Source: Vicinamibacteria bacterium (lineage in GTDB: Bacteria > Acidobacteriota > Vicinamibacteria > Vicinamibacterales > UBA8438). Taken from it: DNA of 63,653 bases. The position numbers and the translations under genes were made by a program. This document shows positions 30,593 to 38,916 of the stretch, one piece after another; position 1 is the stretch's first letter; each line of letters opens with the position of its first letter. The notes under the pieces were generated by a model, which was not told the origin of the DNA, did no database searches, and was given only the letters and a program-made list of their open reading frames with translations. The DNA lies in contig JAJEEU010000064.1 of NCBI GenBank assembly GCA_022820825.1, forward strand, positions 1 through 63,653, written 5' to 3'.

Positions 30593-31039
30593 CTACTCCC
30601 CGCGGTACTCCTCTTCGGTCACCGGGCCGAACCAGGAGGTAGGCCTGTCGCCGGCGCCGCCGAGGACGGTGAGCTGCACGACGTGCTCGTCCGGCGAGGC
30701 CCCGTGCCAGTGCACGACGCCCGCGGCCGTGAAGACCGGACGCCCGCCGGGCACCAGCTCCATGATCTCGCCGCCGCGCACCTGCGTGCGGCCGCGGCCC
30801 TCCTCTGCCGCCAGGATCTGCCAGCCGCCATGGCTGTGCCAATTCGAGCGGACCCCGGCCTCGAAGCGCAGGCGGAGCGCCCGCATGTCGGACGAGTCCG
30901 GCCGGGTCGGCTCGCCGCCGGTGAAGTTGCTCTGGACGGCCGCGGTGGTCGACGGCTGGCCGAACACGAGGATTGCGAACACACCCGCCACCACGATGGC
31001 GAGCAGGATGCTCACCCGGGATTGAGACTGCCTCATCAT
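30593..31039 (-). CDS. Membrane-anchored cupin-domain protein
   Basis: A 148-residue protein with one N-terminal transmembrane anchor (VSILLAIVVAGVFAILVF) and a cupin_2 barrel. FEAGVRSNWHSHGGWQIL holds the first motif with His ligands and Glu replaced in part; VHWHGASPDEHVVQLTVLG holds the second. It resembles small cupins that bind a divalent metal, often dioxygenases or carriers. GAAGGGAGAAGCGAC precedes two possible ATG codons (31039, 31036). It is divergent from the PQQ-propeller gene at 31219. Confidence 0.82.
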   Translation of the reverse strand: MMRQSQSRVSILLAIVVAGVFAILVFGQPSTTAAVQSNFTGGEPTRPDSSDMRALRLRFEAGVRSNWHSHGGWQILAAEEGRGRTQVRGGEIMELVPGGRPVFTAAGVVHWHGASPDEHVVQLTVLGGAGDRPTSWFGPVTEEEYRGE

Positions 31040-31218
31040 GTCGCTTCTCCCTTCGTCGCACGCTCTATCTCTAGCGTAGCACTCTCTCCGCCCATCCGAC
31101 CTCGTTCATCTTGCAGGACCAGGCCCGCGACGAGGCGCTGTCCTACTATCCTTATGGGGCCTTGCCAGCGCAAGGGATGGTGCCCCGCGAGGTGCGCGGG
31201 GCGAGTGAAGGAGGGCAC

Positions 31219-32565
31219 GTGCGGTACGGAGGAATGCTGGCGGTCTGTGCATGCCTGATCGCCCTGACGGGCACCGGGCTCGGCGCCGAGGACTGGCCGC
31301 AGTGGTGGGGGCCGGACCGCGACGGCGTCTGGCGCGAGACGGGCATCGTCGAGCGCTTTCCGGAAGGGGGCTTGAAGGAAACCTGGAGCGTCCCCATCGG
31401 CAACGGCTTCGGCGGGCCGGCCGTGGCCGACGGCCGCGTGTTCGTCACCGACTGGGAGGAAGATCCGGAGTCGCGCACGTTCGACGGCACCGAGCGGGCG
31501 CTCGCGCTCGACGAGGAAACCGGCGAGATCCTGTGGACGTACTCCTGGGGCGCCACCTACCGGGCGCTCATGCTGTCGTACGCGGCCGGACCGATGGCCA
31601 CGCCGACGGTCGACGGGGACCGCGTATACGTGCTCGGCGCCACCGGGCTGCTCTGGTGTCTCGACGTCGAGACCGGCGCCGTCATCTGGCACCGCAACTA
31701 CCTCGCGGAATACGACGCCAGCATGCCGTTCAGCGGCACCTCCAGCGCGCCGCTGGTCGACGGCGACCAGTTGATCGCGGTGGTGGGCGGCGAGCCGGAC
31801 GCCCTGGTCGTGGCGTTCGACAAGCACACCGGCGCGGAGCTGTGGCGCTCGCTCGACGTGACCGGCGGCAGCCGGGCCGCGCCCATCATCTATGAAGCCG
31901 GCGGCGTGCGGCAGTTGATCATCTGGCATCCCTCCGCCCTTGTTTCGCTCGATCCGGCGACCGGGGAGGTCTACTGGGAGCAGCCCTGGGGCGGCGACAG
32001 CATGAACATCGTCACGCCCGTCAAGTCCGGGAACTACCTGTTCGTCAGCAACTTCTACACCGGCTCGCTGATGATGCAGCTCAGCACGGACCGGCCGGCC
32101 GCGACCAAGCTGTGGGAGGGCTCCAGCCGCAGCGAGCTGCCGAACGATACCGACGGACTGCACTCCGTCATCACCCCGCCGCAGATCATCGGCGACTACG
32201 TGTACGGCGTCGGGAGCTACGGCGAGCTGCGCGGACTCGACGCGCGCACCGGCGAACGCCTGTGGATGAGCGGCGAGATGACCCCGCAGGCGCGCTGGGG
32301 CGGCGCGTTCATCGTGCGCCACGAGGACCGCTACTTCGTCAACAACGACGACGGCGACCTCATCATCGCGCAGTTCACGCCGGAGGGGTACGTGGAGCTC
32401 GATCGCACGAAGCTGATCGAGGCCACGACGAGCGCCGGCTACGGGCCGCGCAAGCGCCACGACCGGCAGGTCAACTGGTGCCACCCGGCCTACGCCAACC
32501 GGCACATCGTGCAGCGCAACGCGCAGCGGATCCTGCGCGCGTCGCTGGCGGCCGAAGACTACTGA
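31219..32565 (+). CDS. Exported PQQ-like beta-propeller protein
   Basis: A 448-residue protein. GGAGGGCAC precedes a GTG start at 31219. A signal peptide (GMLAVCACLIALTGTGLGAE) precedes a typical opening DWPQWWGPDRDGVW. Blades such as DEETGEILWTYSWGA, DVETGAVIWHRNY, KHTGAELWRSLD and ARTGERLWMSGEM form a seven- or eight-bladed PQQ-type propeller. Members of this DWPQWxGPxRDG group often lack PQQ and serve as binding scaffolds, so enzyme activity is uncertain. The next gene, an alkyltransferase, follows by 12 nt. Confidence 0.83.
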   Translation: MRYGGMLAVCACLIALTGTGLGAEDWPQWWGPDRDGVWRETGIVERFPEGGLKETWSVPIGNGFGGPAVADGRVFVTDWEEDPESRTFDGTERALALDEETGEILWTYSWGATYRALMLSYAAGPMATPTVDGDRVYVLGATGLLWCLDVETGAVIWHRNYLAEYDASMPFSGTSSAPLVDGDQLIAVVGGEPDALVVAFDKHTGAELWRSLDVTGGSRAAPIIYEAGGVRQLIIWHPSALVSLDPATGEVYWEQPWGGDSMNIVTPVKSGNYLFVSNFYTGSLMMQLSTDRPAATKLWEGSSRSELPNDTDGLHSVITPPQIIGDYVYGVGSYGELRGLDARTGERLWMSGEMTPQARWGGAFIVRHEDRYFVNNDDGDLIIAQFTPEGYVELDRTKLIEATTSAGYGPRKRHDRQVNWCHPAYANRHIVQRNAQRILRASLAAEDY

Positions 32566-32577
32566 CGGGAGGCTTGA

Positions 32578-33096
32578 ATGTCCAAAACCTACCATGACTT
32601 CGATACGCCCATCGGCATCCTGCGCCTGGTGGGCGACGAGCGGCATCTCGAACGCATCGACCTGCCGAACGCGGCGGCTCGTGCACCCGATGCGGAGTGG
32701 TGCGAGGAACGTCGCGCGCTGCCTGCGGCGCTGGACGCGGCGAAGCGGCAGCTTGCGGAGTACTTCGACGGGGACCGACGCGACTTCGACCTGCCGCTCG
32801 CTCCCGACGGCACGCCGTTCCAGCTCCGGGTCTGGGAGGAGCTCCGCCGCATCACGTACGGCGAAACCATCTCCTACGGCGAGCTGGCGCGCCGCATCGG
32901 CAAGCCGACGGCGTCACGCGCGGTAGGCGCGGCCAACGGCAGGAACCCGCTCTCCATCGTGGTGCCGTGCCACCGCGTGATCGGCGCGGACGGCACACTC
33001 ACCGGATTCGGCGGCGGTCTGCCGGTCAAACAGGCGCTCCTCGACCTCGAAAGCCGAGTTGCGGGCGCACGCTCTTGGGGAGGAGGACGCCGATGA
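32578..33096 (+). CDS. ogt: Methylated-DNA-[protein]-cysteine S-methyltransferase
   Basis: A 172-residue DNA repair protein that removes O6-methyl groups from guanine by transfer to its own Cys. The active site PCHRVIG is complete, preceded by the DNA-binding helix (YGELARRIGKPTASRAVGAANGRNPLS split by the recognition Arg) and an N-terminal ribonuclease-like subdomain (TPIGILRLVGDE). Length and architecture are of the Ogt type without the Ada regulatory half. AGGCTTG-spaced context gives a weak ribosome binding site. Its stop overlaps the ATG of the gluconolactonase-like gene. Confidence 0.92.
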   Translation: MSKTYHDFDTPIGILRLVGDERHLERIDLPNAAARAPDAEWCEERRALPAALDAAKRQLAEYFDGDRRDFDLPLAPDGTPFQLRVWEELRRITYGETISYGELARRIGKPTASRAVGAANGRNPLSIVVPCHRVIGADGTLTGFGGGLPVKQALLDLESRVAGARSWGGGRR

Positions 33097-34025
33097 CCAG
33101 TCTGTCTGTCCGTGCAATTCCGGCGGCAGCCTGCCTTGCGCTGCTCGCGAGCACGCCCGGCTGGGCGCAGACCGCCGAGCATCTCGCCAATGTCCACGTG
33201 GTGAAGACGGAAGGGCCGGTGGCGCACCCGGACGGGACGGTCTACTTCACGGACCTTGCCAGCGACCGGATTGTGAGGCTGGGCACGGACGGCCTGATCG
33301 CGACGTATCGCCAACCGGCCAACCGTCCGAACGGTCTGCGACTCGACACGCAGTTCAGACTGCTCGCGGCCGAACGGGGCGACCCCGAGCGCAACACGCC
33401 CGGCAGGATCACCCGAACGGATCTCGAGACGGGCAATATCGAGGTGCTGGCGGACAGCTCCGGCGCGGTGGACTTCGGCGTACCGAACGACCTGACTTTC
33501 GACGCCCGCGGGCGAATCTACTTCACCGGCTCTGGTGAGGTATATCGCCTCGACACGGACGGCGCCGTCACCAAGATTGCCGCGTCGCCGCTGGTGCAGG
33601 GATCCAACGGCCTGATCCTGTCGCTCGACGATCGCACGCTGTACCTGGTCGAGATCAATCGCGGCGCGGGCGAGCCCCGGCGGATTCGGGAGTTCGACCT
33701 CAGCCCCGAGGGCGAGCTGTCCAATCCGCGCATCTTCCACGACTTCGCCCCGGGTCGCGGCGCGGACGGCATGGGGATCGACGTGGAAGGAAACATCTAC
33801 GTCGCCGCCGGCATGAACCAGACGCGGGACACGAGCGAGACGCTGGACAACCCGGCCGGCGTCTACGTCTTCTCCCCCACCGGCGAGCTCATCAATCGCA
33901 TTCCGATCCCGCAGGACACCATCACCAACCTCGCCTTCGGTGGACCGGACATGAAGACCATGTACGTGACGTCGGGCAACTCGGTATTCCGCGTCGCCAT
34001 GGACATTGCCGGGACGCGCCGCTGA
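33093..34025 (+). CDS. SMP-30/gluconolactonase-like exported protein
   Basis: A 310-residue exported propeller. The signal peptide (AACLALLASTPGWAQ) is followed by SMP-30 features: EGPVAHPDGTVYFTDLASDR (calcium-ligand Glu), NRPNGLRLD, GVPNDLTFDARGRIYFT, GSNGLILSLDDRTLYLVEI and GADGMGIDVEGNIYVAA (catalytic Asp region). Lactone hydrolysis in the periplasm is likely and would fit the PQQ sugar/alcohol oxidations in this window. The ATG overlaps the stop of ogt (ATGA), and GGAGGAGG lies upstream. Confidence 0.85.
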   Translation: MTSLSVRAIPAAACLALLASTPGWAQTAEHLANVHVVKTEGPVAHPDGTVYFTDLASDRIVRLGTDGLIATYRQPANRPNGLRLDTQFRLLAAERGDPERNTPGRITRTDLETGNIEVLADSSGAVDFGVPNDLTFDARGRIYFTGSGEVYRLDTDGAVTKIAASPLVQGSNGLILSLDDRTLYLVEINRGAGEPRRIREFDLSPEGELSNPRIFHDFAPGRGADGMGIDVEGNIYVAAGMNQTRDTSETLDNPAGVYVFSPTGELINRIPIPQDTITNLAFGGPDMKTMYVTSGNSVFRVAMDIAGTRR

Positions 34026-34066
34026 GATCGGTACGCAGCCGGCAGCCCCTCAGTTAGAACTCCAGC

Positions 34067-34264
34067 ATGACGCCGAAGACGCTCATCGACAGCCGCGTGC
34101 TCGCAGCGTTTCGCGAAAGCATGGAGGATTTCAAGGCCGGCAGGTACTCCGGGCCGTTCGACACCGCGGAACAGGCGACGGCGTCGCTCAAAAAGATTGC
34201 CGGGGCGCGTCGAGCAAGTAATACGAGCCGCACGGCTAGTTCACACCGCGCCGAGAACCTTTAG
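34067..34264 (+). CDS. Antitoxin-like protein of a decayed RelE-type pair
   Basis: Sixty-five codons. The first 43 or so (LIDSRVLAAFRESMEDFKAG, GPFDTAEQATASLKK) look like a RelB-type antitoxin. The tail from AGARRASN onward is low-complexity and unlike the family, consistent with a deletion or frameshift that joined it to the damaged start of the toxin gene. It ends at TAG 34262-34264, directly before recognisable toxin codons. Probably non-functional. Confidence 0.5.
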   Translation: MTPKTLIDSRVLAAFRESMEDFKAGRYSGPFDTAEQATASLKKIAGARRASNTSRTASSHRAENL

Positions 34265-34402
34265 CATCCGTCGCTCCACGCCAAGAAATACGACGAGTCC
34301 ACGGGCTTGTGGCAAGCCAGGGTCAATCGGTCGTGGCGCTTCTATTTCACCATCGAAGGCGACGCCTACGTCCTCCACACCATCATCGCGCACCCGAAGT
34401 AG
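34265..34402 (+). pseudogene. RelE/ParE-type toxin, C-terminal remnant
   Basis: After the stop at 34262-34264 the same frame reads HPSLHAKKYDEST, LWQARVNRSWRFYFTIEGD and VLHTIIAHPK before TAG. This is the C-terminal half of a RelE-like mRNA interferase (the RVNRSWRFYF strand is characteristic). The N-terminal half is missing or scrambled. With the truncated antitoxin upstream this is a dead toxin-antitoxin module. Confidence 0.7.
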
Positions 34403-34468
34403 AGACGGCGGCAGCGTTGCTCGACCGCGAGGCCCGCTGCTCCAGTCGGACTCGCTGGGAAGGGGGTT

Positions 34469-34545
34469 TGGCGCGCCCTGCAGGATTCGAACCTGCGGCC
34501 TCCTGGTTCGTAGCCAGACGCTCTATCCAGCTGAGCTAAGGGCGC
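34469..34545 (-). tRNA. tRNA-Arg (anticodon ACG)
   Basis: Read on the minus strand: acceptor GCGCCCT at 34545 pairs with AGGGCGC, then discriminator G and encoded CCA at 34469. The anticodon arm is CTGGC, loop TACGAAC, GCCAG-type pairing with anticodon ACG. The D arm (TAGCTCAGCTGGATAGAG) and T loop (GTTCGAATC) are standard. A34 is the TadA substrate. Confidence 0.95.
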
Positions 34546-34642
34546 TAGGGGACCTTGATTATAGCAACAGCCCGGCGCCAACCGGCGTTCCCCACCAGCC
34601 TCCTGCCGCGCTCGCCGATCCGCGTCACCGCGGCGGGGACGG

Positions 34643-34648
34643 TACAAT
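34643..34648 (+). promoter_or_regulatory. -10-like hexamer TACAAT
   Basis: TACAAT lies 12 bases upstream of the ATG at 34661. Transcription from it would leave only a few untranslated bases, with no room for a strong ribosome binding site. Confidence 0.35.
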
Positions 34649-34660
34649 TCCTGTTTCCGG

Positions 34661-37315
34661 ATGTCGAAGACCGCAGCGCCGAACCCGGGAGCGGACTTGC
34701 GCGATCAGCTCCTGACCTGGGACGAAGCGTTCGCGGCCGGTCCTGCCGTGGTTGGGGGTAAGGGCTGGAACCTCGCCCGGCTCGCACGCTACGGCTTCAC
34801 GGTGCCGCCCGGCGGCGTCGTTCCCGCCTCCGTCTACGCTGAGCTGTTCCGCACGCCGGACGTCGCCGCCCTGGCCCTGCCGCTCGCCGCGGTGACACCG
34901 GACGACGTCACCAGCGACGACGTGCAGGCGCGTCTCGCCGCGCTCCGCGACCTCGTCATCCGGACGGGCCTGCCTCCTGCCGCCCGGGCGGCGGTGGGCC
35001 GGTTCCTCGACGGGACCGGGTTGGACGAAAGCGCTGTGGCGGTCCGTTCCTCCGCTGTAGCGGAAGACGGCGCCGACACGGCGTTCGCCGGCATCCACGA
35101 GAGCTACCTGGGCGTCGTCGGGCTCGACGCGGTGTGCGCCGCCGTGTCGCGCTGCTTCGCGTCGCTCTGGATTCCGCGCGCCGTCGCCTACCGGCGGCGG
35201 GCGGGCGTCGCCGACGACGCCACGCCGTGCGCGGTGGTGATCTGCGAGATGGTCGGCGACCCGCGCGACGGCCCGGCGGCGGCCGGCGTCGCCTTCTCGT
35301 GCGACCCCGTGACGGGCGAGCGGCAGATGGTGGCGATCGAGTTGGCCGCCGGCACGGGCGAGGCCGTCGTGCAGGGCGCCGTCGCGCCGCAGCAGTACGC
35401 GGTGCGCTGGTCGGTGCTGGACATCGCGGTCACGCGCCTGGACGACACCGGCCAAGCCGCCGTCCTCAACGAGCGGGAGATCGAAGCGCTGGCGGGCCTC
35501 GTCGTGCGGGTCCACTGGTCCCTCGGCGATGGCGACACGCCGCAGGACGTGGAGTGGGCCTGGGACGGCCGGACGTTCTGGATGCTGCAGTCGCGCCCGG
35601 TGACCCGGCTGCCGCGCTGGACCTTCCCCGGCGTTCCCGCAAAGGTCCCGACGTGGTCGGACGGCAACATCCGGGATTCCCTGCCGCGCCCGTTGACCAT
35701 GGCCACCTGGTCGATGCTGGATGCCAACGCGCAGGCCGTCGTCTACGCCTCGGCGCAGCTCGTGGAGTATCCGCTGCCGCGCGGCATGCAGGTAATGCGC
35801 CGCTTCGGCGGGCGGCCCTACTTCGATCTCGACAGCCTGCAGTGGAGCCTCTACGACTCGCTCGGCATCTCGCCCGCGGACGCGAACCTCACCCTCGGCG
35901 GCTACCAGCCGGAGATCCCGGTGCCGGACCGCGGGGCCCTGCGCGGCCGCGCCGGCCTGGCCCGCGTGCGGCGGCGATTCAGGCTGGTCAACAGACTCCG
36001 GGGATTCCGCCGGGACGCCCCCGGGCAGATTGACGCGCTGATCGCGCGGGCCAGGGAGAGCCGCGCGGTCGATCTCTCGAACCTGAGCGCCGACGCGCTG
36101 CGGGCGCGTTTCCGGGAACTGCAGTCACTGGGCGCCACGTACCAGCCTGTGCTGCAGCTCGCGGCCACCTACTGCGCCGTCTGGGCGCGGGTGCTCGAGT
36201 GGATCCTCCAGTTGACGCGGCGCGGTGCGGCCAGGTCGCTGGTCTCCCGTCTCCTGGCCGCGTCGGGAGACGTGGCCAGCGCCGAGCACGGGTTTCGCAT
36301 CCGGGAGCTCGCCGAGAGTGCCGCCGCAGACGCCGCGGCGGCGGCCGCGTTGCGGGATCCCGACCGGCTCGCCTGGAAGGCGCTGCCCGCGGACGCCCCC
36401 TTCCGGATCGCCATGGAGGACTACCTCGATCGCTTCGGTCACCGGGCGGTGTTCGAGATGGAGCTCGCCAGCACGCGCTGGGCTGAAGATCCGGGCTACG
36501 TGCTCGAGCAGGTGCGTTTCCAGGTCGACAACGCGCCGACGCGTGACCATCGGTCGCGCGCCGCCGACGTGCGGCGGCAGGCGGAAGCGGAGCTGGCGGC
36601 GTTGCCCGCCGTCCTCCGCCCCGTCGCGCGGCGGGTCCTGGCGCGAGCCCGACTCGGCGCCGCGCTGCGGGAAAACGCCAAGTCGGGGTCGGCGGCGGCC
36701 ATTGCGCTCATCCGGCGGTTCTGCCTCGAAGTGGGCCGGAGAATGCAGGCGGCCGGCCAGATCGCCGATGCGCATGATGTCTTTCACCTGAGCCTCTTCG
36801 AGGTCGAGCCGTGGCTGACCGGGGCCTGGGACGGAACGGGCGCGGGCGCACTGGTGGCCGACCGCGCCGCGAGCCTGGCCGCGCAGGAGGAGCTGGAACT
36901 GCCCGGCGTGATCGAGGAACCGCCCGGTGCGGCCCCGCGCCCGCACTCCGCCCTGGCGGCGGAACCGGTGGCGGACGGCGACGAGTGGCCCGGCGTCGCG
37001 GCGGCCGCGGGCGCTGCCGAAGGCGTCGCCTGCGTGCTGCGCACCCCGCATGACGGCGGCCGCATGCGCCGCAACGACGTGCTGGTGGCGCCCTCCACCG
37101 ACCCGGGCTGGACGCCGCTGTTCCTGCGTGCGTCCGCGGTGGTGACTGAGACCGGCGGCTACCTGTCGCACGGCGCCGTCGTGGCCCGCGAGTTCGGGCT
37201 GCCCGCGGTGGTCAATGTGCGCGACGCCATGCGCCTGATCGCCGACGGCGACCGGCTGCGTGTCGACGGCAACGCCGGCGCGGTCATCCGCATCGAACGC
37301 GCTTCGGGGCGCTGA
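34661..37315 (+). CDS. PEP-synthase/rifampin-phosphotransferase-like enzyme
   Basis: An 884-residue cytosolic enzyme. The N-terminal PPDK ATP-grasp part has GGKGWNLARLARYGFTVPPG, AVRSSAVAEDG and GVAFSCDPVTGERQM. A long helical middle region follows. The C-terminal mobile domain has TETGGYLSHGAVVAREFGLP, with the phosphorylated His after the Ser. The PEP-binding barrel of true PEP synthase is absent; order and length (ATP, middle, His domain) match rifampin phosphotransferase, which moves the ATP beta-phosphate to an antibiotic. The true substrate may be another hydroxyl compound. Confidence 0.85.
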   Translation: MSKTAAPNPGADLRDQLLTWDEAFAAGPAVVGGKGWNLARLARYGFTVPPGGVVPASVYAELFRTPDVAALALPLAAVTPDDVTSDDVQARLAALRDLVIRTGLPPAARAAVGRFLDGTGLDESAVAVRSSAVAEDGADTAFAGIHESYLGVVGLDAVCAAVSRCFASLWIPRAVAYRRRAGVADDATPCAVVICEMVGDPRDGPAAAGVAFSCDPVTGERQMVAIELAAGTGEAVVQGAVAPQQYAVRWSVLDIAVTRLDDTGQAAVLNEREIEALAGLVVRVHWSLGDGDTPQDVEWAWDGRTFWMLQSRPVTRLPRWTFPGVPAKVPTWSDGNIRDSLPRPLTMATWSMLDANAQAVVYASAQLVEYPLPRGMQVMRRFGGRPYFDLDSLQWSLYDSLGISPADANLTLGGYQPEIPVPDRGALRGRAGLARVRRRFRLVNRLRGFRRDAPGQIDALIARARESRAVDLSNLSADALRARFRELQSLGATYQPVLQLAATYCAVWARVLEWILQLTRRGAARSLVSRLLAASGDVASAEHGFRIRELAESAAADAAAAAALRDPDRLAWKALPADAPFRIAMEDYLDRFGHRAVFEMELASTRWAEDPGYVLEQVRFQVDNAPTRDHRSRAADVRRQAEAELAALPAVLRPVARRVLARARLGAALRENAKSGSAAAIALIRRFCLEVGRRMQAAGQIADAHDVFHLSLFEVEPWLTGAWDGTGAGALVADRAASLAAQEELELPGVIEEPPGAAPRPHSALAAEPVADGDEWPGVAAAAGAAEGVACVLRTPHDGGRMRRNDVLVAPSTDPGWTPLFLRASAVVTETGGYLSHGAVVAREFGLPAVVNVRDAMRLIADGDRLRVDGNAGAVIRIERASGR

Positions 37316-37316
37316 C

Positions 37317-37335
37317 GGCCGCGCTCAGCGCGGCC
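37317..37335. terminator. Palindrome at convergent gene ends, possible bidirectional terminator
   Basis: GGCCGCGC (37317-37324) pairs with GCGCGGCC (37328-37335) around TCA, which is also the stop codon of the minus-strand MFS gene. The plus-strand gene ends at 37315. A perfect eight-pair stem at a convergent junction fits termination in both directions, though no T run follows. Confidence 0.4.
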
Positions 37336-38893
37336 CGGTCCGCATGAACAGCGCGGCGGCCACCGCCACACCGACCACCGCCGCGGTTACGGTGAATACG
37401 TCTGCCATCGCACCGCCGAGCGCGGCGTTCAGCGCTGCGAGAAATGTTTCCGCCAGCCGCGCGCCGTCCGCTCCGGCCTCCGCGAAGGCGGCCCGTAGCC
37501 CCTCCGTTGCGGACGGATCCAGCAGCACCCGCGGATTGTCCTTGATGGCGTCGAGCTCGCCGGCGGAGAGCACGCCGCCGACGCTGCCGGGCACCGCCTG
37601 GTCGACCCTGGCCGAGAACCGCGTCGTCATCACGCCGCCGAGCACCGCGAGGCCCGCCGCGCCGCTGACCAGCCGGAAGAAGTGCAGCGTGGAGGTGGCG
37701 ATTCCCACCAGCGCGAACGGGACGGTGTTCTGCACCGCCACTCCCAGCGTCGCGAGCGTGCCGCCCATGCCCAGGCCCATGATCACGATGTAGCCGATGG
37801 CCTGGAGATAGCCGGTCTCCTGGTTCATGGTGGAGAGCAGATACAGGCCAGCCGTCACCAGGCCGGTATTCACGACCGCCTGCAGACGGTAGCGCGCGCC
37901 GGTTCTGGAGAGCAGTTGCCCGGAAACCACCGAGCCGACCACCATGCCGAGCATGATGGGCGTCAGGAACGCGCCGCTCCCGGTCGCCGACGTACCCTGC
38001 ACGCCCTGGAAGAACAGCGGCGTGAACAGGATGGTCCCGTACAGCCCGAAGCAGGTCAGGAACGTGACGGCCACCGCCGCCGCGACCACGCGGTTGCGGT
38101 AGATCTCCAGCGGCATGATTGGACACGCGGATCGCGACTCGATGAGGACGAACGCGCCGGCCGCGGCCAGCCCGAACGCCAGCAGCCCGGCCACCTGCGG
38201 CGAGGCCCAGGCGTAGCGCTCGCCCGCCAGCGACAACGCGACCATCACGGACACCACCGCGAGCGTCAGCGTGACGATGCCGGGATAGTCGAGCCCGCGG
38301 TTCCCGGCCGCCGGCACAATGGGCGGGAAATACCGGACGAGCAGCAGCAGCACCGGGATTCCGAGGGGCACGTTGATCAGGAATATCCAGCTCCAGGATG
38401 CACTGTCGGTGATGACGCCGGCGAGCACGGGACCGGCGACCGCGGCCACCGCGTAGACGAGGCCCAGCAACCCGACGTACTTGCCGCGCTCCTCGGGCGC
38501 GTACAGGTCCGCCACGGCCACCGCGCTGTTGGACATGATGATGCCGCCGCCGATGCCCTGCAGGGCGCGGAAGGCGATGAGCTGCGTCATGGTCTGGCTC
38601 AGTCCGGCCGGCACCGACGCGGCGATGAAGATGGACAGGCCCAGGACGAAGAAGATCCGGCGGCCGTGGATGTCGGCCAGGCGGCCCGCGATCGGAATCG
38701 CAACCGTGGCCGCCACCAGGTAGGAGGTCGCCGCCCACGTGTAGCGGTCGAACCCGCCGAGGTCGGCGACGATGACCGGCATCGCCGTCGCCAGGCTCAT
38801 CTGGCTGAGCGTGGCCAGGAACATCGCCAGCATGACGACGCCCATGGTCAGGGCGCGCTGCCGCCCGGAGAGCTGGCCGTAGGGTTGCGCCAT
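37325..38893 (-). CDS. MFS drug exporter, DHA2 (14-helix) family
   Basis: A 522-residue inner-membrane transporter. The opening (MLAMFLATLSQMSLATAMP) and the loop GRLADIHGRRIFF are the EmrB/QacA family motif A. QGIGGGIIMSNSAVAVADL and the motif C region (GLVYAVAAVAGPVLAGVITD) mark a proton-driven antiporter, and 14 hydrophobic segments fit DHA2. It probably exports hydrophobic drugs or metabolites. It lies downstream of the kinase-like gene (23 nt) and likely shares its transcript. The membrane-fusion partner of EmrAB type is not in view. Confidence 0.9.
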   Translation of the reverse strand: MAQPYGQLSGRQRALTMGVVMLAMFLATLSQMSLATAMPVIVADLGGFDRYTWAATSYLVAATVAIPIAGRLADIHGRRIFFVLGLSIFIAASVPAGLSQTMTQLIAFRALQGIGGGIIMSNSAVAVADLYAPEERGKYVGLLGLVYAVAAVAGPVLAGVITDSASWSWIFLINVPLGIPVLLLLVRYFPPIVPAAGNRGLDYPGIVTLTLAVVSVMVALSLAGERYAWASPQVAGLLAFGLAAAGAFVLIESRSACPIMPLEIYRNRVVAAAVAVTFLTCFGLYGTILFTPLFFQGVQGTSATGSGAFLTPIMLGMVVGSVVSGQLLSRTGARYRLQAVVNTGLVTAGLYLLSTMNQETGYLQAIGYIVIMGLGMGGTLATLGVAVQNTVPFALVGIATSTLHFFRLVSGAAGLAVLGGVMTTRFSARVDQAVPGSVGGVLSAGELDAIKDNPRVLLDPSATEGLRAAFAEAGADGARLAETFLAALNAALGGAMADVFTVTAAVVGVAVAAALFMRTGPR

Positions 38894-38916
38894 CGATTCC
38901 GATTGTCCCCGCCCGG

